Shown here piece by piece: positions 1-4,648 of a stretch of 5,559 bases of DNA (its first letter is position 1; every line of letters begins with the position of its first letter). The stretch covers positions 1 to 5,559 of the forward strand of contig CALGIK010000128.1 in assembly GCA_937915515.1 (NCBI GenBank), written 5' to 3'. Under the pieces are notes generated by a model, which had not been told where the DNA came from, searched no databases, and saw nothing but the letters and a program-made list of their open reading frames with translations. This DNA comes from an uncultured Clostridia bacterium (GTDB lineage: Bacteria > Bacillota > Clostridia > Christensenellales > CAG-314). The position numbers were made by a program, and so were the translations under genes.

Positions 1-56
1 GGGTATAATAACCTTGCTGTTTTTTTATTTTGGACAGCTATTTTTTGAAGGCAGTA
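1..56. other. AT-rich left edge; possible end of an upstream gene
   Basis: This stretch is too short to assign. Two plus-strand frames are open from the window edge. One stops at TGA 46-48. The other runs through a hydrophobic Phe/Leu-rich reading to TAG 80-82, which would overlap the 3' end of the minus-strand regulator tail to tail. Either could be the C-terminus of an upstream membrane protein, but U-rich DNA gives Phe/Leu by default, so neither is claimed. A weak hairpin (GCTGT 16-20 pairing with ACAGC 34-38, 13-base loop) is followed by T6 at 41-46. On the plus strand it could be a marginal intrinsic terminator for a gene that ends outside or inside this edge. Confidence 0.25.
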
Positions 57-314
57 TTATTTGTTTGTTTCGGGGTTATTAGATTGTCCCAATAAATAAT
101 CTATGCTTACATTGTGGTAGTTTGAAATTTTTATTAATGTTTCGCAGGAAGGTAATCTTTTATTTTTTTCTGATTCATAATACTGATACAATCTAGGCGG
201 AATTTTCATCTCTGTGCTGATTGATATTTGTGTGAGTTTAGACTTTAGCCTAAGCTCTTTTAATCTTGAAGCTAAAATATTTTTAAGCATGTTAAAATTA
301 TGAACAATCATCAT
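57..314 (-). CDS. Small Cro/C1-type (XRE family) helix-turn-helix regulator
   Basis: This is a probable DNA-binding transcriptional regulator of 85 residues. Nearly the whole protein is one HTH_3/XRE fold. RLKELR at residues 17-22 forms helix 1, and LTQISISTEMKI at about 27-38 is the helix 2 and turn region. PPRLYQYYE at about 39-47 is the recognition helix. The family's ending P-x-x-ETLIKIS...NVSIDYLLG lies at about 55-76. There is no sensor or oligomerisation domain, so it probably acts as a simple dimeric repressor. Neither the tandem ATGs at 314-309 nor the internal ATG at 290-288 (residue 9) has a Shine-Dalgarno sequence. The shorter start would still keep the whole domain. The gene is divergent from the secreted-protein gene and shares a 147-base control region with it. 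By analogy with other divergent XRE genes it may control that operon and itself. The fold is clear; the target is inferred. Confidence 0.88.
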   Translation of the reverse strand: MMIVHNFNMLKNILASRLKELRLKSKLTQISISTEMKIPPRLYQYYESEKNKRLPSCETLIKISNYHNVSIDYLLGQSNNPETNK

Positions 315-388
315 ACAGATATACTTAAAAATTAAAAAAACAATAACAGAAAACTTTTAACAAAATAATTCATTTTTTTAAAATATAA

Positions 389-418
389 TTGACAACTTAT
401 TCTTTGATATTCTATAAT
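389..418 (+). promoter_or_regulatory. Strong SigA-type promoter for the secreted-protein operon
   Basis: Both hexamers match the consensus exactly: TTGACA at 389-394 and TATAAT at 413-418, with an 18-base spacer. An A/T-only run (372-388) sits directly upstream and could serve as an UP element. Transcription should start near 425, about 37 bases before the ATG at 462. The spacer contains the direct repeat TATTCT at 398-403 and 408-413, spaced 10 bases apart. The whole gap 315-420 is extremely AT-rich (about 15 G/C in 106 bases by hand count). I found no convincing promoter for the divergent regulator. Confidence 0.85.
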
Positions 419-428
419 AAATTAATAA

Positions 429-446
429 CACGCTCAAGTAAGCGTG
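429..446. promoter_or_regulatory. 18-base palindrome at the transcript start (operator or 5' hairpin)
   Basis: CACGCT at 429-434 and AGCGTG at 441-446 are perfect inverted arms around the 6-base centre CAAGTA. The arms are GC-rich within a very AT-rich gap. The site begins about four bases after the predicted transcription start and ends four bases before the ribosome binding site. Its size and geometry fit an operator for a dimeric XRE repressor, such as the divergent gene at 57-314. In RNA it would form a 5'-terminal hairpin that could stabilise the message. The two readings do not exclude each other. The inverted repeat is seen directly; both functions are inferred. Confidence 0.6.
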
Positions 447-449
447 ATT

Positions 450-455
450 AAGGAG
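450..455 (+). promoter_or_regulatory. Ribosome binding site that fixes the start of the secreted protein
   Basis: AAGGAG lies 6 bases before ATG 462. An in-frame GTG at 444 would add six residues, but it overlaps the palindrome arm and would place this Shine-Dalgarno inside the coding region. ATG 462 is therefore preferred. Confidence 0.85.
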
Positions 456-461
456 AAGCAT

Positions 462-1841
462 ATGAAGTTTAGCAATTTATTTCACAAAAGATTTTTAATA
501 AAAGCAATTCCTATTTTACTGATTCTTGTATTATCAGTCAGTGTATTGAATCTTCCTCAAGTCGCGCTTGCCACAACGACTGGTAGTAATGTAGTTAGCG
601 GAATTGATTATTCAGGACAGGGGACAAAAATCAACAACGATATTAGGGGAACCGCTAGCAAAAACGGCAACTATGTTACTATTCCGACATGGACATATGG
701 TGCATATGTTTATAGTACTTGGGATGAGTTTTGGGCAGGATGGTCTGATTGGTCTCCTAATTTTAAGAGTTACTATGATCAAAAAGGATATGACTACAAT
801 AATCAACATAAAATTTGTGTAACTGACGCGGAAAAGAAGACGGAATATTTATGGTATAGAAATTGGACTAAAAAACGGGACGTTTATCGCACTAAATATT
901 ATCGTAAATATAAGGGTAAGGGATTCTTTCATTGGGGACATACTGATTCCAGTTGGAGTGGATACCCTGCGAATAAAGGATGCTGTCCGTCGACTACCTA
1001 TACGAAAAATGAAAAATACGGAACTGAAAATTATATTGAAAGAGAAGATTATGGTAAATATTCTGATTCTGCTCCGTTTAGATGGCCTTGGGATCCCAGT
1101 TGGGTATCGCATTCTCCGAGACTTACTTATAGATATAAGGCTGTTGATCTTTCTTGGGATCCGACTTGGAAAAACGAATCTTCTGAAAGCTGCCCTTTGA
1201 ATTATAGTTTATATAAGCTCAACGGGACGGACTTGGGTCTTGGAATAAAATGGTCTTGGGATGAAAAACTTTCGACAGATAAAAAGTCGGAAAGCAGCGT
1301 GTTCCATTATACTAATAAAGATGTCACCGAATATTATCTTACTGTAAATGAAGCTCAAGATATATTAATGAATAAAATTTTATTACAAGCTTTGAGTGTA
1401 GAAGATGAATTTTATCAACTACTTACCGAAGCCATTATTAGTTTAGTAACATTCCCTGTTCATCCTTTAACCGGATTTGCCGTTTTCTTGTTAACTACAG
1501 TAGACGGATTATCGGAATATGCTCAATTAAAAGGAGTTCGTTCAGTTGCTGAGCTTATCATCGCAGCGAAGGAAATGAATCAAGTAATCAAAATTTCGGT
1601 TGTGTATGATGAAACGGTTTATTATGGCGGAGGATATAGTTCAAATTCCGGCGTATATGTGGGAAATTATAATCGCACTAGTGTTTCTATGTTTTATAAG
1701 GACAACAATCCGAGTTCTTCTAGAAATATTTTTGGAAGAGTTACGTACTTAAATAATAATGATATAAAAAATATTGTAGGAAGTATCTCGACTGTAATGG
1801 AATTAAGATATGGAATTAGGTACATGTATAACGGAATATGA
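462..1841 (+). CDS. Exported Trp/Tyr-rich protein of unknown family, candidate effector
   Basis: I do not recognise a family for this 459-residue protein. It has a Sec signal peptide: basic start (HKR at 8-10, K14), hydrophobic core at about 15-31, and a signal peptidase I site VALA|TTT after residue 37. The mature N-terminal part (about 71-266) is very aromatic, with 16 Trp and 24 Tyr in 196 residues; no Trp follows residue 266. Four WD motifs occur at W87, W210, W232 and W266, and two are WDPxW. The four mature-part Cys (119, 174, 175, 244) could form disulfides outside the cell. A hydrophobic pair of helices at about 318-350 is broken by PVHP (332-335), like a membrane hairpin. A Gly/Ser/Tyr-rich stretch (about 386-404) follows. 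There is no LPxTG anchor or lipobox. It is first in its operon, with a four-TM gene 47 bases behind. A secreted antagonistic protein is plausible; a surface or adhesive protein is an alternative. Confidence 0.85.
   Translation: MKFSNLFHKRFLIKAIPILLILVLSVSVLNLPQVALATTTGSNVVSGIDYSGQGTKINNDIRGTASKNGNYVTIPTWTYGAYVYSTWDEFWAGWSDWSPNFKSYYDQKGYDYNNQHKICVTDAEKKTEYLWYRNWTKKRDVYRTKYYRKYKGKGFFHWGHTDSSWSGYPANKGCCPSTTYTKNEKYGTENYIEREDYGKYSDSAPFRWPWDPSWVSHSPRLTYRYKAVDLSWDPTWKNESSESCPLNYSLYKLNGTDLGLGIKWSWDEKLSTDKKSESSVFHYTNKDVTEYYLTVNEAQDILMNKILLQALSVEDEFYQLLTEAIISLVTFPVHPLTGFAVFLLTTVDGLSEYAQLKGVRSVAELIIAAKEMNQVIKISVVYDETVYYGGGYSSNSGVYVGNYNRTSVSMFYKDNNPSSSRNIFGRVTYLNNNDIKNIVGSISTVMELRYGIRYMYNGI
718..1262 (+). 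repeat. Four in-frame CTTGGGAT repeats encoding WD motifs
   Basis: The octamer CTTGGGAT occurs at 718-725, 1087-1094, 1153-1160 and 1255-1262. The second and third copies extend to CTTGGGATCC. The spacings are 369, 66 and 102 bases, all multiples of three, so each copy reads in the same frame as x-Trp-Asp. The encoded motifs are TWDE, PWDP, SWDP and SWDE. The last three look like short degenerate protein repeats of uneven spacing (22 and 34 residues) rather than a regular tandem array. Confidence 0.6.
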
Positions 1842-1875
1842 TTGATTACTGAATTAATTTCTGATATCCTAAAGC

Positions 1876-1881
1876 AGGAGG
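1876..1881 (+). promoter_or_regulatory. Consensus ribosome binding site for the four-TM protein
   Basis: A full AGGAGG lies 7 bases before ATG 1889. It favours that ATG over the in-frame TTG at 1883, which would leave only one base of spacing. No promoter or terminator is visible in 1842-1888, so the gene should share the upstream transcript. Confidence 0.88.
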
Positions 1882-1888
1882 ATTGTTT

Positions 1889-2359
1889 ATGACAGTTAAA
1901 GTAAAATCGATAATTATTGATGCAGTTGGGATTATAATATGTGCTGTTATCTTTGCTTTTTTAATGAATCATTTTTTGAGAGCCGCAAATTATCAGACGA
2001 AATTATTTGTCGAAACCAACAAGGCTTTCCATTTAAAAGCGGCGAAAATTTTTCACGCGGAAGCATTCTTAATGATTGGACTTTTTGTGGCGTTTGGAGC
2101 AAGTATTATATTAATATCTGAGCTGATTTTTCTAGATAAAGCACGTAGAAAATCATTACTGCTGCAAGCTATTATCTTCATTGTATTAGCATTTATTACT
2201 TACGTTATATATTTCTTGCTTTTGTCAACCGAATTTATTCAAGAATACGGATTGCATTATATACTGTTTACTATTCTTATTATTGCAATAATATTAGGTT
2301 GCTTCTTATATGTAATAAGAAAACATAAGGATAAAGACAGTAGCGAACCGTCTGTTTAA
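1889..2359 (+). CDS. Small four-helix membrane protein, candidate immunity/accessory protein
   Basis: This is a 156-residue integral membrane protein that I cannot assign to a family. Four hydrophobic segments are visible: about 8-29, 58-81, 90-112 and 121-143. By the positive-inside rule both ends are cytoplasmic (KVK at 4-6, RKHKDK at 144-149), as is the short loop between helices 2 and 3 (DKARRK at 83-88). A roughly 28-residue loop between helices 1 and 2 (about 30-57) and a short loop between helices 3 and 4 face outside. There are no catalytic motifs. It follows the exported-protein gene by 47 bases with a perfect ribosome binding site and no terminator between, so the two are co-transcribed. 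In bacteriocin loci, small polytopic proteins in this position often protect the producer. That role here is inferred from context alone. A chaperone or partner for the exported protein is an alternative. Confidence 0.85.
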   Translation: MTVKVKSIIIDAVGIIICAVIFAFLMNHFLRAANYQTKLFVETNKAFHLKAAKIFHAEAFLMIGLFVAFGASIILISELIFLDKARRKSLLLQAIIFIVLAFITYVIYFLLLSTEFIQEYGLHYILFTILIIAIILGCFLYVIRKHKDKDSSEPSV

Positions 2360-2374
2360 AACCAAACTAAAATT

Positions 2375-2412
2375 TAAATCAAAAGGTGTCAGTTCTGATA
2401 CCTTTTGATTTA
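2375..2412 (+). terminator. Long hairpin, probable intrinsic terminator or attenuator
   Basis: Arms 2375-2391 and 2396-2412 form a 17-base-pair stem with one G-U pair (G2388/T2399) and a GTTC tetraloop (2392-2395). The hairpin begins 16 bases after the stop codon of the four-TM gene. The T-tract after it is weak (TTTATT, 2409-2414), so termination may be partial and some readthrough into the ABC genes is possible. The right arm overlaps the -35 box of the next promoter, so the same DNA palindrome could also act as an operator. Confidence 0.75.
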
Positions 2413-2433
2413 TTAAAAAAAATATAATATAAT
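2405..2433 (+). promoter_or_regulatory. Promoter for the ABC genes, predicted to give a leaderless mRNA
   Basis: TTGATT (2405-2410) and a perfect TATAAT (2428-2433) are separated by an ideal 17 bases. Counting seven bases from the end of the -10 box puts +1 at 2440, the A of the ABC start codon. There is no G between 2408 and 2441, so no Shine-Dalgarno can exist. An in-frame TAA at 2434-2436 rules out any useful upstream start. A second overlapping TATAAT occurs at 2423-2428, but it is only 12 bases from the same -35. Confidence 0.7.
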
Positions 2434-2439
2434 TAAAAC

Positions 2440-4647
2440 ATGATTGCGCTGAATAAAATAAGCAAGTACTATCCGCTTGAAAATAATCAAATAGTAGCAG
2501 GGATTAAAGATATAACTGCCGAATTTTCTGTTGGTGAATTTGTCGCGATTGCCGGCCCCTCGGGAAGCGGCAAGTCAACGTTGCTTAATATACTGGCCGG
2601 TACTGATTACTATAACGAAGGTAACATGGCGGTTAACGGGGAAGAAACGGAATACTTTGACGAAAACGATTGGCAAAAATACAGAAAAGAATTAATCAGC
2701 TTTATTTATCAAGACTATAATTTAATTGAGAACTTGAATGTTTATCAAAACGTAGAGCTTGCGTACGACCTGAACAACGATAAGCAAAAATCAAAAAAAA
2801 AGCAGGAAATTGAAAAACTGCTTAACGATGTCGGATTGATTTCGCAAGCGAAGCAAAAGGTATCGACATTAAGCGGTGGACAGAAGCAGCGGACAGCCAT
2901 AGCAAGGGCGCTGGCAAAAAATACTCCGATTATTTTAGCGGATGAGCCTACAGGTAATTTAGACAGCACGTCGGCAAAAGAAGTTATAGATTTGCTTAAA
3001 AAGATATCGGAAAACAAACTTGTAATCGTTGTAACGCATAGTATCGCGGATTTCGAGAAGCATATCACACGTAAAATTTATTTGGACGACGGCAGAATAA
3101 GCTGTGACAAGCAAACAACAAAAGATATCCCCCCCGTACAGGCTATAACGAAAATCGAAAGCGCAGGCGCTAAGAAACCGGTTGTGAACCTTCTTAAGAA
3201 CGAACTCAAGTACTCCGGCAAAAGCGGGAGGCTGTTATGTTTTACGGTTATAACAGTTATCTTATTAATATTCTTATTTTTTTCATCGCTATTGGAATTA
3301 AATAAGCCTTATACGAACGGATATAATAATGTTCCTGTTTTTGGCAGCGTTTCGCCGGATAAGTTAATCATAATAAAGAAAGATAATTCCCCGTTTTCTG
3401 AAGCTGATTTGAACAAAATTAAATCGAACAGGCATATTTCCTATGTTTATTCTTCAGACATTATCTCGAGCATGGTTTTGAAAATAACTTTTCGAATAGA
3501 TGAAAACCATAACGCGGTATTGCATTATTATCCCAAAGTAATAACCGGCGGTTTGCAGCTTACCGCAGGGCGCATGCCGTCGGAAAAAAATGAAACAATA
3601 TTGGCGACGGAAGGCGGACTGCCCGTAAATGCACAGGACGAATTATTAGCCGTTGATTTTATTGGCTCCGATTATAAAAGCGAACACATTAAAATTGTAG
3701 GATTTGTCAAGGCGTCGGAAACGATGCGTCCCAATATATATTTTACCGAAGAAATGGCGAGTGAATTAAATAAGAAATATTTAGACAGGTACAGCGACAT
3801 AGTATTTGTTAATTCGGAAAATGAAATTTATATTAAAAATAATTTGACATTTATCATAGACGACAGAATCGCGGATAAGCAATTTTTTGTATCCGACAGC
3901 ATGAGGGCTTCCTTAAGCGCAGACTCGGTTTTATATGAGATTAAAATTAGGAATAATTTATTTGAAAGAGGTATTTCCGATTGTTCTGTTCTTAAAATAA
4001 GCGATGCCGATGCTTCGATTAAGGCTTCTTACTCAAGCTTAGCCGAAACCAGTCCGATGTTAATTTTTAACACGGCAATGTTAAATACGCTGATAACTGA
4101 CGATATCTATCAGTTATCAGCCTTTCTTAAAGCCCCCAGTGACTATGAGGTTGCTGTAAACATACTGGAAAGTGATTATTATGTCTACTATCCTAATGCC
4201 ATAAATATTATTGATAAAGACGCCGAATTAATTGCGCGTACATTTTCAACGTCTTTAATATCCATAGTCATAGCGGTTGTTTTATTGCCCCTAAGCTTAA
4301 TGCTGATTAAACGGATTTATTATTACAAGCCCCAAAATAACGCTGTATTGCTGTCATTGGGTTATAGGGAAAAAACAATAAACCAAAGTAATTTTTGGGA
4401 GATAGTTATATTTGTTTTATTTGCCGCGGTTATAAATATAATATTTATTTTTATTGCGGAAATTGTATATAATATGCAATCAGACCCTTTGAAAAAAGTA
4501 TTTATACCGTTATCAAATATCACGTTTTATCCGGCTTTGTTTATTCTTACTTTAACAATCGGTTTTTATTTGTTTTTTGCAAGCAAAATCTGCAATAAAA
4601 AGCGGGAGTTATCGATTAATCAAACGCTTAAAAAAGGGGGCGTTTGA
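2440..4647 (+). CDS. ABC transporter ATPase-permease fusion, MacB/FtsX-like
   Basis: This 735-residue half-transporter joins an N-terminal ATPase to an FtsX-type permease. The ATPase (about 1-222) is complete: Walker A GPSGSGKST 39-47, Q-loop Q91, signature LSGGQ 144-148, Walker B IILADEP 164-170 with catalytic E169, D-loop at about 173-177, and switch H200. After a linker come TM1 (about 265-285), an extracytoplasmic domain of about 310 residues (290-600), and TM2-4 at about 603-625, 652-676 and 694-715. LSLGYREKTI at 638-647 resembles the FtsX coupling segment that contacts the ATPase. Known relatives work by mechanotransmission in macrolide, peptide or lipoprotein export and in antimicrobial peptide resistance; this substrate is unknown. 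The next ABC gene starts one base after the stop, which implies a heterodimer. The start ATG has no ribosome binding site, but family alignment and the in-frame TAA at 2434-2436 support it. Confidence 0.93.
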   Translation: MIALNKISKYYPLENNQIVAGIKDITAEFSVGEFVAIAGPSGSGKSTLLNILAGTDYYNEGNMAVNGEETEYFDENDWQKYRKELISFIYQDYNLIENLNVYQNVELAYDLNNDKQKSKKKQEIEKLLNDVGLISQAKQKVSTLSGGQKQRTAIARALAKNTPIILADEPTGNLDSTSAKEVIDLLKKISENKLVIVVTHSIADFEKHITRKIYLDDGRISCDKQTTKDIPPVQAITKIESAGAKKPVVNLLKNELKYSGKSGRLLCFTVITVILLIFLFFSSLLELNKPYTNGYNNVPVFGSVSPDKLIIIKKDNSPFSEADLNKIKSNRHISYVYSSDIISSMVLKITFRIDENHNAVLHYYPKVITGGLQLTAGRMPSEKNETILATEGGLPVNAQDELLAVDFIGSDYKSEHIKIVGFVKASETMRPNIYFTEEMASELNKKYLDRYSDIVFVNSENEIYIKNNLTFIIDDRIADKQFFVSDSMRASLSADSVLYEIKIRNNLFERGISDCSVLKISDADASIKASYSSLAETSPMLIFNTAMLNTLITDDIYQLSAFLKAPSDYEVAVNILESDYYVYYPNAINIIDKDAELIARTFSTSLISIVIAVVLLPLSLMLIKRIYYYKPQNNAVLLSLGYREKTINQSNFWEIVIFVLFAAVINIIFIFIAEIVYNMQSDPLKKVFIPLSNITFYPALFILTLTIGFYLFFASKICNKKRELSINQTLKKGGV
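3129..3135 (+). repeat. C7 homopolymer at the ATPase-permease junction
   Basis: Seven consecutive C (codons I230-P231-P232) lie in the linker between the ATPase and TM1. Losing one C leads to TAA after about residue 235. Gaining one leads to TAA after about residue 244. Either slip would leave an intact ATPase without its permease. Confidence 0.5.
4089..4121 (+). repeat. Perfect 12-base inverted repeat inside the permease coding region
   Basis: GCTGATAACTGA (4089-4100) is exactly complementary to TCAGTTATCAGC (4110-4121) around a 9-base loop. It lies in the extracytoplasmic domain of the fusion protein (residues about 550-561). No T-tract follows, so it does not look like a terminator. Confidence 0.6.
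4636..4640 (+). promoter_or_regulatory. Ribosome binding site for the second ABC gene
   Basis: GGGGG, preceded by A5, lies 8 bases before ATG 4649 and inside the last codons of the upstream gene. With the stop TGA 4645-4647 and a one-base gap, this points to translational coupling and matched synthesis of the two ABC proteins. Confidence 0.75.
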
Positions 4648-4648
4648 A

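Noticed and set aside
315..388. Promoter for the minus-strand regulator
   Set aside because: Only weak, ambiguous hexamers such as TATATC near its start codon were found, with no good -35 at a proper distance.
444..461. GTG 444 as start of the secreted protein
   Set aside because: The AAGGAG at 450-455 fits ATG 462, and GTG 444 lies in the palindrome arm with no ribosome binding site of its own.
604..1200. Several overlapping open frames on both strands within the secreted-protein gene (604-822, 612-809, 849-1112, 958-1200)
   Set aside because: They have no ribosome binding sites or domain signal and are explained by composition within a well-supported gene.
462..1841. Assignment of the secreted protein to the lactococcin 972 bacteriocin family
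   Set aside because: Only a few aromatic residues agree. The protein is several times longer, and the neighbours differ from typical loci of that family.
1939..2121. Short plus-strand frame inside the four-TM gene
   Set aside because: It is out of frame with a gene that has a consensus ribosome binding site and clear membrane segments.
2793..2801. A9 tract containing A AAA AAG, the dnaX-type slippery heptamer
   Set aside because: A -1 shift meets TGA within a few codons and would cut the ATPase before its signature and Walker B motifs, so a programmed product is not plausible. Low-level slippage remains possible.
2745..3068. Minus-strand frame of 107 codons opposite the ATPase domain
   Set aside because: It lies opposite highly conserved ATPase motifs, which impose an open antisense frame. 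There is no start signal.
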